From Fagopyrum homotropicum (lineage: Eukaryota > Streptophyta > Magnoliopsida > Caryophyllales > Polygonaceae), in contig BSWB01000002.1 in assembly GCA_033239125.1 (NCBI GenBank), forward strand, positions 156,846,409-156,910,408: a DNA stretch of 64,000 nt, in the 5' to 3' direction. Position 1 is the stretch's first letter. Every line of letters begins with the position of its first letter. Positions 21,413-32,750 of this stretch are shown one piece after another. The notes under the pieces were generated by a model. The model had not been told where the DNA came from and ran no database searches. It saw only the letters and a list, made by a program, of their open reading frames with translations. The position numbers and the translations under genes were made by a program.

Positions 21413-24400
21413 ATGGCGCGAATTGCCCCCCGCTTCTCTCGCTTTCCGGTGACGATGGCAATTCCGTCATCTCAAGCTTCTGGTCTTCTCCTCATACTAT
21501 GCCTCTCCCTGGCGACGATTTGCTCCTGTCACGACTACACCGATGCTCTCCGCAAGAGTATCCTCTTCTTTGAAGGCCAGCGATCCGGTCGCCTTCCACC
21601 TGATCAACGGATCAAATGGCGTGGTGACTCTGCTCTCCACGACGGTTCATCTGCCGGGGTAAAATTCTCTCTACATCCTCCAATTTAATGAAATGAAAGC
21701 CACATTTGTGTTAACTGACTAATTATGGCATCTGATTTGATTAATTAGACTGACTTGAGCGGAGGATATTACGACGCCGGCGATAACGTTAAGTTCGGTT
21801 TTCCAATGGCATTTTCGGTCACGCTGCTCTCGTGGAGCGTGATCGATTTCGGAAAGAGCATGGGATCGGAGGTCCGAAACGCTGTTAAGGCCGTTAAGTG
21901 GGGGACGGATTATCTACTTAAAGCGACTGCCGAAATGCCTAATGCTATGTACGTTCAAGTCGGAGATCCTTTATCTGATCATAATTGTTGGGAGAGGCCG
22001 GAGGATATGGACACTCTCCGAACGGCTTACAAGATTGACAGAGCTCATCCGGGATCCGACGTAGCAGGGGAGACTGCCGCCGCACTCGCCGCCGCCTCCA
22101 TTGTTTTCCGGTCACGAAACGCAGCTTACTCACGCTTGCTTCTCTCTCGCGCCGTTAAGGTCCGTCACTACAAAACGTTTTCCGTCTTTTTTGGCTTTTC
22201 GTGTTCTTGAAGAAATTCTTCCCTTTCTAATTATTTTCATTGATGAGCTACATTGTAATTATGATGTTCATTCCATATTTAAAACAAATGATGCAAGTAT
22301 CAGAAAATTGAAAAAATAAAATATCGAGTAAAAAGGGTAAATGAATTCTGTTTTTTTTAACCAGAAACAGAAAGGTCTGGCGGATTTTCACTGTGCGGTT
22401 AACTTTTTCTGTTAGAAATCAATTTTGTGATTCTGTAACTATTGTGGTGGTTGGACCAAGAAAGCAAAAATTTTCTTGCTCTGGTTTATGCTCTCTGCCT
22501 TTTGGCGCGAGATTAACGGCCCCTTTAATCTGTCTCGGGAGGGGTTAATTTGCTACACAAATAACAAAGCAAATTGTATTGCTTTTTAGGTGTTCGAGTT
22601 TGCAGACAAGTACCGGGGTGCGTACAGCACGAGTCTTCGCAGGGCAGTGTGCCCTTTCTACTGTGACGTGAACGGGTATCAGGTGTGTTGCTTCCACCAA
22701 TCAGAGCCTGGGCCCGCATTGGCCACATCCTCCTTAGATAATCATCCACTAAATCGGCTTAATTTTGTTTTTTTTTTATTAATTAAGGATGAGTTGCTAT
22801 GGGGAGCTGCGTGGTTACACAAGGCGACGAGAAGACGAGAGTACAGACATTACATTGTGAAGAACGAGGTGGTACTGAGAGCTGGTGATACCATTAATGA
22901 GTTTGGATGGGATAATAAACATGCTGGTATTAATGTCCTTATCTCCAAGGTAATTACTTAATTAATTGTTTTTAATAATTAATAGTATCAAGTAGGTAGT
23001 AACAAGTGTAATTAGTGATTAGTGTGTTGTCATTAAGGGTATTGCCTGACTCGTCAGTGTGACTGTGTGACTTGTCCAGTGTTTTTTAGCATTTGGAGTT
23101 TGTGGGACCCCTTTTATGCCAATCACGTGATGTGAATAACTCTACACCATACTTCTTGCTTTCAATTTTATCAGTTTCTAACAGAGGGAAGGAAGTTGAG
23201 GGGGGAAGCAGGGGAGGAGGACCTTTGGCCTTGTTGTGGGTCCCTTCCCTTTGAAACAAAGGCCCATCCCTGCAAAAGTGATGGTGTGTTTGTGGTTGCG
23301 TCAGAGTTCTGCAGTTCTTTTAGTCAAAGATGTTGTAGATTGGAGAAATTGAGAACATGGCTTTTCTTCTTGACATCAATTGCATAAGAAAAATGATAAC
23401 TCTTTGTAGATTACATTTGGAGTCATGGAAGTATTGAAACAAAAGGAAATACATAAATTTGTGCTAAAAAATGTCTCGAAAAAGAGGTTTTTATTAGGGT
23501 TTTCCTTCTTGCACAATTTGGTAAGATATATTTTTGGTTATTTTATAGTTTCTAGTTAGTAATAAATACTGTGAAAGGAACAATACAGGCCTGTTGCATG
23601 TAAGTTCAGGGAAAAATAAGGTGGTTGTCCATATAGGCTCCATGTGGGCAACTGTAAAACTGCAGCTAGGCAGCCCTAGGCAACGGAAATTTTTAGACAC
23701 ATCTTTCATATTCACTTCTTCTGCTTGGGTTCATCCTCTGTCAAGTTCAGCCCCTCTAATTTATACTGCTCTGCTACAATGCATGTGACGAGTTTTAATT
23801 CATTTGGGCTTGATGTAAATATTTGAGAAAACTTACAAATATTCATTTGCATAACTGTATTCAAATTGCAGGAGGTGTTAATGGGAAAAGAAAATGATCT
23901 GGTTTCCTTCAAGCTGAATGCAGATGGCTTCATTTGTTCTCTGTTGCCTGGAATGGCACAAACCCAAGTTCAATATTCTCCTGGTAATTATATATCAATA
24001 TATGAAATCTGTTGCCATATGGATGCATGAACTGACCAACCACATGCAATTTGAACAAATATTCCACTCCTTCATGATTTGGGTTTTTTGAAAACCAAAC
24101 TTGTAGGAACATCAATCAATTGACTTGGTTATTGTAACATCTTTATAATATTTTCTGATGTTATATGATTGTGTATGGATCTAATAATTTGCTTGAATTT
24201 GTAAAAGGCGGACTGATTTTCAAGGCAGGAGGGAGTAACATGCAGCATGTAACATCTTTATCCTTCTTACTTTTGGCTTACTCCAACTATCTTAGCCACT
24301 CCAATCACGTGGTTCCATGTGGCCAAGTGTCTGCCACGCCAGCACTTCTCAAACAGTTGGCTAAGCGCCAGGTACCCATCACTCGCTTATCTCAACTCCT

Positions 24401-25065
24401 TTTTATCTTGTATTGTGTATGGATATGTACACATCTATCTATTTATCTTCTCTTTGTTGGTCCATAATTCGTGGGACCAGAATTTTGTTGTTACATCATC
24501 TAATTAACTTAACTTGGCTTCATGTGTATACAGTGATCAGTATCCTAAGTTCTACACTATAGTCACTCAATAAAGTTAAAATCAAGATAGTACATAATTT
24601 AGGTCACGGATTCATCTAGCTTTACAGTAGGCGGAATGTGAAGGAAGTCAATATAATCATGTGAACTCCACTATATATATCTGTCACAGATTTGGGATAA
24701 TCCAGAGTGTAATGGGAAGGGAATTTTGTGGTGAATGACAGGTGGATTACATTCTAGGAGACAATCCGTTAAGGATGTCATATATGGTCGGGTATGGGCC
24801 GCACTATCCGGAGAGGATTCACCACAGGGGCAGTTCATTACCATCTGTACATGCCCATCCGGCCCGAATATCTTGTAAAGCGGGTTCTTTGTATTACCTG
24901 AGCCCAAATCCGAATCCGAATGTGCTTGTTGGTGCTGTGGTGGGTGGGCCTAATGTGACTGATGCATTTCCCGATTCGAGGCCGTATTTTCAAGAGTCTG
25001 AGCCGACTACGTATATCAATGCTCCTCTAGTGGGCCTATTGGGCTTTTTCTCGACCCATGGGTGA
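21413..25065 (+). CDS. GH9B1: secreted endo-beta-1,4-glucanase, GH9 class B (CEL1/GH9B1-like)
   Basis: Seven coding exons with GT/AG introns: 21413-21658, 21749-22159, 22590-22682, 22788-22949, 23872-23983, 24208-24371, 24742-25065, joined in phase to 503 residues. The enzyme cleaves internal beta-1,4-glucan bonds in the wall. The N-terminus has a hydrophobic signal sequence (about residues 24-38) before HDYTDALRKS; a second Met at residue 15 could also start it. GH9 hallmarks are GGYYDAGDN (87-95, Asp base region), HHRGSS (423-428, catalytic His region) and DAFPDSR..SEPTTYINAPLVG (470-494), with Glu483 as the likely proton donor. There is no C-terminal carbohydrate-binding module and no membrane anchor, so it is class B. 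By recall the whole sequence, including the short C-terminus, is closest to Arabidopsis CEL1 (endoglucanase 8); orthology is inferred. No break was seen. The largest intron (22950-23871) holds nothing recognisable. Confidence 0.95.
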
Positions 25066-27639
25066 GTGGAATGAGGTGGAGTTGGGCCGAGCCGTGAAGT
25101 GGTGAGCAAATTGCCACCCTGCAGGAAATGGTGTTGTGCTGACTTCAATTGTGATCTTCTTGTACCGTCGTAATTCAAGTGTAATTGTAATGGTGCATTT
25201 TCTATGTTGCTAAAACTACTAATTTGTATAAGAAATATGCTTTGTATTTTGAGTTGTTTTATGGTTTGTTGCCCTTTTAAATGTTGACATCACTCGGTGA
25301 AATACAAAGCTAAACTATTATTGTGAAGATTAAATCGAGCGATAAAAGTTGATATTTCTTCCAATACCGCGAACTTGAATTACGGGTTATTGTAGGATTA
25401 TAATCCTCCCAAATAATTATCATGGATAATTGTAGGTTTATAATCCTCTAAATTAACAAATGAATCCATAATCTATGCATGAGGGTTGAGGACACATGAT
25501 CAATTTTATCTCATAGTCTTCGACTTCGCCCCATAAACTAGGGATTTGCACACAGTCAAGACCGAACTGTTTATTACGGTCCGATCTAGATACAAGTACG
25601 TTCAACTTTTAAAACCTTGGATTGTGGATCAATCCGTAATGATCCGGTCAAACACTGTCCGGGACTTCAGGCCGTAAAGATTGAATTACTCACGTTTTTT
25701 GTTTAAAATAATTAACTATTTTTTTCGAAGGAAAACCCTTCTTCATTGCTCACTCGCCGCCTCCAACAACTCCAATGGCTACAAGCCTTCCCTCTTAACG
25801 GAGTTCTCTTATCAACCAAAAAACTAATTGCTTGGCTGAGTGCTTCCACCAACTCTGATGGCCACAAGCTTCTATCGTTTCTGAAGAAAAACCCTTCATC
25901 GGTAATTTTATTTCAAAATCAGCAAAAATTTCTACAAAAGGTTGGTTCTTGAACTATAGATCTAGAACCGAAACCGAAAGTTCTCAGTCAAAAGTAAAAG
26001 GGTATGGTGGCTTGACACTATTAGAAAGAAAGAATAGAGCATAAGAAAAATTGTGTTGGGAGGTTGTGGGTGCTTTGTTTCTCCAAATCATTCGGGCTTT
26101 GTGATTTGGAAGATGTTCCGGGGTGGTGGACGCTTTATATTCTCTCGGTGGAGGTTTTGTTTGTAGGGCAACGTGGTGGTTGTCCTTCTTCGACCACCAA
26201 AATAATGGCCTACAAGCCTCATTTTTCCGGCCCACTGACCACTTCTCATTAGCTCACCGGCCATCATCTTACCTGTCTCTTTTCTCCGGCTCACAAGCCA
26301 TGTAAAGGACACGAGATGGAGATATCATGTTTGTTTGTTTTTCACAACTGCATGGTTGCTGTTATCTTTCTCTTTGGTTTTTGTTTGTGGATTTTCTTTA
26401 TATGATCCAATCAACAGTTATAAAACGAAATCCTTGAATAATTGTAATTGGTAAACCCCGATAATTTAAAACCGGTGATTAATGGTTGAGTCCTCACAAA
26501 CCATTTGTTCCCTTTTCAAGAGAAATCTCAAATCAAACTGCTCTCAAACCTTAAATTCCTTATGAATCTCTCAAAGTTTTCCTATACCTATTTTGTAACC
26601 CTTTTCAAAAATGTTTACCAATTTTTAAAATTTTAGCATTCTTTGCTACGTTTCAATGTTCAAGTAATCCCTAATTTTGAGTCTTCCTTGCTTATTTGAA
26701 TATTTTTTCCAAGTCCTAAAAAAAGAAGAAGTTGGGATTAAAAATAAAATAAAATATTACAAGTATGAGCTTTATTTGCTTGTTTTAAATACTTGTTGCA
26801 CAGAGCTCATAACAAAAGTGTTTTAAGACACAACTTATCTACAATGCATAAGAAAATAAAAGCAATAATGAAAAGTTTGTTGGTGCTTTCTTCTTTAGAA
26901 AAAGCACCAACATTGTTTATTATACAAAAAAAAATTCTCCTTTTCTTTATTCTTTAACCGTCAAAGTTATACACCTTTATATGTCAATACTCCCGTGTTT
27001 TGTAATGTCATCATCTAAGTTTGATGCATGTCTTGGTGACGTTTTGAGTGGTTTGTCTAGGAGAGGCGTTGATTTGTGATCGAATTACGGCCTAATTATG
27101 GTATCGGATAGGACTGTAATCCGAAAACTCATAAAATCCCGGACTATAGTTCGGACCAATTTCACATATCTCTACCATAATCCCATACCAACTTATTTAG
27201 TGATTCAAGTTTTTATCAATTTCTTTTTTTTTTTTTTTGGTTAAAGGAAAGTTCATAGACAAATGAAAAACAACATAATTGGGCCGGTGAAAAATCAGTT
27301 ATACTAAATGAATAAGGTATATGTACATGCTCGCGACTTGTAGTCTATGACTCAAGCAACACACAAGGTACTCCATAGAGGTGTGCAATCCTTCTAAACA
27401 TATCAGCTACCCCGAGAGAGAACAAACTACAAATACATTCATATCCTTCACAACTCGTGAGGCTCATCCACCTTCGGAAAAACCATCAGCAAACAAAGAC
27501 ACCCACAAGCCATACTAGTGCCAAAAATTTGAGACAAAGCTCAGTCCACCTTCGACAAAACCATCAGCAAGCATGGATCAAACCCAATACAGATAGTCGT
27601 AAAAACATCAAAGCAAGGAGCAAAATACAACTCCGGTAA
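25066..27639. other. intergenic DNA, no supported gene
   Basis: The first about 200 bp is the 3' region of the endoglucanase gene. A GACCGAACTG/CGGTCCGATC-type patch at 25541-25680 resembles hAT-type MITE sequence. The frame at 25746-25952 and the frames at 25984-26312 have no recognisable domain. Around 27455-27580 a CCACCTTCG(A/G)(C/A)AAAACCATCAGCAA phrase is repeated twice about 80 bp apart. Confidence 0.5.
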
Positions 27640-27990
27640 AAATCAACTACTAAGATGTAGTCCTCTCTCTAACTCTAGTGGGGAATGTCTCATTCAACAA
27701 GCTGTAGACATGAGTCATGATCAATCTCCCAAGAATATCTATCGGAATTTTGTTATTGTCAAGCACTAAGGCATTCCAAGATTACCAAAGGTAGTATACC
27801 GTAACAAAAAAAAATATTCTGGATCTAATCCTACATGTAAAATGTGAATAATCCAATCCAATACTCCGATTTGGCGGTGATGTCTCGTGAAGTCCAATGC
27901 AAAGTACAAGAACTACACTAGTGTGTTTTGGATAAATGCTAGATTTAGCTTCCACTTTGTTCAAAACGATTGTGCCCCAAGCCCCTCACT
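27640..27990 (-). pseudogene. possible LINE ORF2 remnant
   Basis: The minus strand encodes, with stops and frame changes, WNALVLDNNKIPIDILGRL (about 27774-27725), which resembles the segment after the zinc-binding reverse-transcriptase domain (zf-RVT) of plant LINE proteins. The preceding minus sequence (about 27990-27790) gives tryptophan-rich fragments in two frames. The match is by pattern only and short. Confidence 0.35.
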
Positions 27991-29615
27991 TTTTTTCTTA
28001 AAACCCTATACAAAAACAAAGTGTCATGCTCATGCAATGCTCAAATCTAACCATTGATCTAGCCTCGCTTTCACACACTCGGACCATGCTTGTGTCACAC
28101 CTTGTGTGCTCGGACTGTACCTATTTGTTTGTCACCAAACTCAATCATACTACGATTGATTTGCATAAATGGTTAATCCAATGTCGCGTTAATAACAATT
28201 CCGATACTCAATAGTAAACACATTTTTTTAATAAAAAAATTATTCCAAATTTAGCATTTTATATGTAATCAATTATTTATTTTGAACATTATATTCATGC
28301 TTGATACATTTGCGTTATAAGGAATATGTCAGAAAACACAATATTACTTGTTATAAACTTTAAATTTTAATATTACATATCTAGATAAATAATTAAATAA
28401 GTATTTGATTTACATTTATTGTTTCACATTTAGAACTTGTAGACACTATCTTAATGATCAATAAATCATTATATTAAAAAATTGAAAATTAACTAATCAA
28501 TTTGTATTAATATACTGAGACGGAGTTAATCCCGTGTGTAGCAAGAATTCATTATGTTAAAACAAAATCAATCCTAGTATTCTTAAAATGGAACTACTTT
28601 GAATTAATTTAAGTTACTTGATGTGTGCCCTATATTAATAATAGAGTGTTCACTTCTCATGCCCAATCAAATCACGTCCTAACACTTTTTCTTTTTTTTC
28701 CTTCTCATTTTGTCATTGTTAGAGCGAAGAGTTTGAATAATTTTTACATGCAAAAGGCCGTTTTCAATAGAGAAGCATCCGAAATCTAAGATGTTGCATT
28801 GAAGATGTTAGTAAAGATCTTGAGCTAAAATCATATTTTACTATACATAAGCTAGATGTTCGTTCAAAAGTGATAAAAATAACCGACAACTTAACCTTTA
28901 GTAAACTAACCAGAAATATAAGTGGATGTAGTGTTATTTTTTATAGAAAAATTGACAAGCACTACTCACCTCTAGGGCGTTTTATTATAGAAAACATAAA
29001 CTAGCTAACATGTAATCATCCTAGGGTAATCACTCCTTGTATGTTTTTTTCTATTGACATCCTAATCATTCTTTACGAAGGAAGTTTTGAGACACATTCC
29101 GAACTAAAGAGCAGATGTGTTGGTGCAAGTCCGCTACGAAAAAACCCCACTACAATCCCCGAGTCAATCTCTAGCACAATCATCCATAATCCCAAATCTC
29201 ATGCATGATATAAACAAAGTTCCCATAGTTCAACCATGGACACACTGTAAAATCCAATTCTAAACACAATTTTTTTTGGCTGAATTTGCAATGTAGGCCT
29301 TTTACAATGTAGAGTTTGGATTTTGGGCCTCTCATAATTTCATTTAGAAAATGGGTTCCTATTGTAGAAAAAATCAGAAAAGTAAGGGACATAGGTATCT
29401 AGACTGATTTGATGGGTGACATGTAAAAAAAATCAGAAAATAGACCAATCAATTCAGCCATCCCATCTTCTTCCCTTCATTGTCCCTTCTTCTTCCCTCC
29501 TTTCAAACGTCTTCTTCCCTCCTTTCAAACGTAAATTTATATCTGGGTATCCATATGCAGCTCTTTTCTTCTTCCAATTGAAACGCAGGAATCTGGACTG
29601 CTTGTAGAGCTTCTA
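27991..29615. other. AT-rich intergenic DNA, no gene seen
   Basis: No recognisable reading frame. The part from about 29270 to 29370 has GGCCTTTTACAATGTAGA and GGGCCTCTCATAAT blocks that look loosely like blocks near 31050-31110; this may mark transposon ends, but no precise border could be set. Confidence 0.45.
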
Positions 29616-30230
29616 TTTCTGGGTAAGCGGTGTTTGTTCCTATTTCTAGGTAATCTCAAACTTCCTGGGTAATGTATTTGTGGGTAATCTGAAACTTCTC
29701 ATCTTTTGTTTTTGTGAATCTAAAACACTGAAACTTCTTGTTCTATTTGTGGGTAAGCAGTGCTTGTTTACATTTTCTATTTGTGGGTAAGTAGTGTTTG
29801 TTTGTATCCATGGATAATCTCCAACTTGTCATCTTCTTGGGTAATATATTTCGGGGTAAGCTGAAAGCCTGAAACTTCTCATCTTCCTGGGTAATGTATT
29901 TCGGGGTAATCTAAACCAGTCAAACTTCTTGGGTAATCTATTTCTAGGTAATCTCAAAATTCCTAGGTAATGTATTTCGGGATAATCTGAAACTTCTCAT
30001 CTTCCTGGGTAATGTCAAACTTCTTGGGTATCCATATACTCCAACACTAATATACACATATCTATATAATCTAAATAACTGAACTTGGGTAAACATACAA
30101 TTGGGTAAGCATACAATTGGGTAAGCACATATCCATATACTCCAACACTAATATACACATATGCATATCCATATAATCTAAATGATTGGAATTGGGTAAG
30201 CATTTTTTGGGTAAGCACGTATCATATACT
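29616..30230 (+). repeat. degenerate GGGTAA-rich repeat field
   Basis: More than 20 copies of (T/C)(T/C)GGGTAA(T/G/A) or close variants such as AGGTAATC, spread over 600 bp. They are embedded in longer repeated phrases such as CTGAAACTTCTCATCTTCCT and TGGGTAATGTATTTCGGG. The right part repeats a block of about 80-110 bp: ATCCATATACTCCAACACTA, a run of TA-rich bases, then AATTGGGTAAGCA. No protein is evident. Confidence 0.75.
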
Positions 30231-30301
30231 CCAACAGATATTCATATAATCTAAATAAGTGAACATTATCATACTCAAAAAGTAACTACGTATGCATACA
30301 A

Positions 30302-30553
30302 TTAGGTAACCCTAGTATCAGCGGAAACCCTAGCTTCATCCGCCATCGAAGTCTCGCCGGCCATCCTACGCTCCTCTGCTTCAATAACAGCCTGCGTAAA
30401 CCCTAGACTATAAGAGGGCGCCGGAATCTGAGCAGAAAAGGAAGGGAAATCCGCCATTAAAACAACGTTCCCAAGGGGTTTCAGGGGAGAAAGAAGAGGG
30501 CAAAGAAAGGAGAAGTGGGCGCGGTTTGGGTAATGTTGAAGAATAGGGTGCAA
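30302..30553 (-). pseudogene. possible Ulp1-type MULE gene fragment
   Basis: A minus-strand frame of 83 residues includes PAPSYSLGFTQAVIEAE, which resembles the (P/A)(S/A)(F/Y)SLG(L/F)TQ motif in the Ulp1-protease-like proteins carried by some plant Mutator-like elements. No protease or transposase domain is present nearby. The adjoining sequence to about 30960 is unusually GC-rich and holds two AAACCCTA motifs, so a gene 5' region is an alternative reading. Confidence 0.25.
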
Positions 30554-31069
30554 ATGAAGGGGAAGTGGGCGCCGCCTTTAGCGGACGAAGAAGGAGTGCG
30601 CCGGCTTCAGAAGAAGTGCGCCGGCTTCACCGGAGGGAGAGGGTAAAGAAAGGGAAAGTGGGCGTCGGCTTTGTGGTACTAGTGGTGTAGCTCCTCCTCG
30701 TGTCAACCTTGACGGCGAAACCCTAAATCTCTCGCTTGCCCTTCTCCCGCTTGAAGGAAACCCTAGATCTCTCGCTCACCCTTCGGTGTCGGCTTGGTGG
30801 CCAAATGTCCTGGCGGCGAAACAGTGCTCTCTGTCGTTGAAACTCCGGCGGATCTCCGTTTCATCCTCTATTTCTCCTTCTTCTCTTTCGTTCCTTTCTA
30901 GATCTGTTTTCTCTCTCTTTACAAAGAGAATGAATGTTTTCTCTTTCTTCTCTGCAAATAATATCAACAATCATTTAATATTCAATTTTTTTGACAGCCC
31001 ATTCATCCATCCATCTTTTCTTGGGAGACCCACAAATACAGCTATTAATTTTTTTGCAGGCCTAAATTA
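30554..31069. other. GC-richer leader-like sequence, status unclear
   Basis: This stretch repeats GAAGAAGTGCGCCGGCTTCA-like phrases at 30585-30630 and AAACCCTA(A/G)ATCTCTCGCT at 30718 and 30757. The + frame at 30786-31196 is serine/phenylalanine-rich and runs into the antisense of a LINE remnant, so it is not accepted as a gene. It may be a former 5' region belonging to a transposon. Confidence 0.3.
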
Positions 31070-31860
31070 TACTAAGAGCCCACTTTGTAAAAGTAAAATT
31101 TTAGGAGCCCTATTTCCCTCATTTTTTCATTTTTTTTATCCAAAGCCCATCTTCATCCCTAAATCAACCCCGTCCACATCCCATGAAATTCCCTAGACCG
31201 AGCCATCAACATTCAGTTTTACCCACCCACTAAAGGCTTCATCCATCTAATCATCTCTTTTCTTTGTGACCTTACCATCTCATTCCTCCCCGACCCGAAA
31301 ATGCCTTCCCGATAACATTAACTTGCACCTCGATGAACCTTATCATATCTCATGGAGGGTCCTCCTGTTTGAATATTTTTGTATTTCTCCATATTCACAC
31401 CCACCAAACACACATCACAAATCAACCACTCCAGAAACTCTCTGTCGCATAACTGAGGTATTGCTACCATTATTCAATAATCACTTATTCACGTCCGTTG
31501 AGTAAAAAATGTCCGCCATTTTAGGCACGATTATTGAGTTCCAAAATGCAATCGTATCGAGACAATCCCACAACACATATAATACATTATCGTATTGCGA
31601 TGCACATAACTAGCACCCCATATTAGCTGTCATATGTTTCCAATGATGTTCCTCATTGGTGATAATTTTTCTTTTTTTCTTTTTCCACTAGACATACGAA
31701 CATACTGACTCTTTCTTGAACTGTAATTCTCATATACTTCCCCAAATCCTTTGGTTGCCCATTATAAATTTGTTGATGCCCACATGTAGCAAGATACCCG
31801 GATTGTTGAGAGTAAAACCGTTCGCTGACGCCGACCATGTAATAATAATGTCCACCGCTC
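31070..31860 (-). pseudogene. LINE (non-LTR retrotransposon) ORF2 C-terminal remnant
   Basis: Reading leftwards, the minus strand encodes in broken frames a zinc-binding reverse-transcriptase domain (zf-RVT), seen as TNEEHHWKHM then C..C...YDNVLYVLWDCLDTIAFW (about 31685-31550). A linker with IWRNTKIF (about 31390) follows, then the start of an RNase H domain with WVKLNVDGS and RDEDGLWI (about 31230-31130). This order is typical of the C-terminus of plant LINE ORF2. At least three stops and several frame changes show it is dead. The 5' part (endonuclease, RT) is absent. Confidence 0.7.
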
Positions 31861-32014
31861 CAAATTCTTCCATTAGTATTATTGTCGCAATTGACATGGT
31901 TTCCATGTGAAGCAACTTACCATAAATCCGATTCTAGCCTCATCCTAATTATGGGATCCAAAAATCCCACAATATCATTTATCTCTTTTTCTTGAAAGAG
32001 GATCCTCTTCCAAA

Positions 32015-32202
32015 CCGATCCAAATCATATGTCCCCGATACTGTCCCTGAATTCCTATTCGTCTAGTAAACCCTATTTTTAATATCCGAAACAAACCAGC
32101 AATTAAAGCTTCAATTTTTTATAAATAACTTCGGCCACGTGGACGAATAGAAATTCAGGGACAGTAAACTGGGACAGCATTAGGGACAGATGATTTGGAT
32201 TG
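32015..32202. mobile_element. hAT-like MITE, 188 bp, 8-bp TSD
   Basis: A short element with terminal inverted repeats around ATCCAAATCAT..GTCCC, and a second inverted block TGTCCCTGAATT..CTATTCGTC near each end. It is flanked by perfect 8-bp duplications CTTCCAAA at 32007-32014 and 32203-32210. The 8-bp duplication fits the hAT superfamily. It has no coding capacity. Confidence 0.8.
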
Positions 32203-32436
32203 CTTCCAAACATCATGTGTCATTTCAAAACCTTACACTAATACCCTTCTTAGATCATCTTCATCCCATAAATTGTTTTTGAGTTTCTTAATTCATTTTC
32301 ACAATTTTATCTCTCTTCCACCTCATCTAAAGAAACTCAATTCTCCATCCCATATTTGCATGATAATTTCTTAACTTACACCCCTACTTAATTTATGTAG
32401 CCTATATTCTTTTATTTACTTGTATGTATCATTTGT
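32203..32436. other. intergenic DNA, no gene seen
   Basis: AT-rich with ATCTTCATCCCAT and CTCCATCCCATA phrases. It may include the outer terminus of the PIF/Harbinger element, but no inverted repeat partner could be identified. Confidence 0.3.
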
Positions 32437-32640
32437 TGTTATTATTATTATTATTATTATTGTTGTTGTTGTTGTTGTTGTTATTGTTATTATTATTACT
32501 ACTACTACTATTATAATTATAATTACTATTATTATAATAATTATTATTATTATAATAATTACTATTATAATTATTATTATTATCATCAATTGATATAACT
32601 AATATTATTATTATTTATTTATATATTATCATTTTTAATT
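32437..32640. repeat. TTA/TTG/TAC trinucleotide microsatellite
   Basis: A compound repeat: (TTA)n, then (TTG)n, (TTA)n, (CTA)n, and a longer imperfect ATTATTATAAT region. Confidence 0.9.
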
Positions 32641-32750
32641 AACAATGTAGATTAAAAGACAAGTTTTATTGAAAATTAACTTACAATAATCTTAAAAAAA
32701 ACATAAAAATAATTCAACATAAATTACTAGTAAAGTAAACCGACAGCTAC

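Noticed and set aside
25746..25952. Small frame of 68 codons with a plausible start
   Set aside because: No domain or splice continuation was seen; insufficient support.
29616..30230. GGGTAA motifs as an interstitial telomere
   Set aside because: The plant telomere unit is TTTAGGG; these motifs are GGGTAA without the seven-base period and are spaced irregularly.
30786..31196. Plus-strand frame of 136 codons
   Set aside because: Its second half is the antisense of a LINE RNase H remnant, so the openness is incidental.
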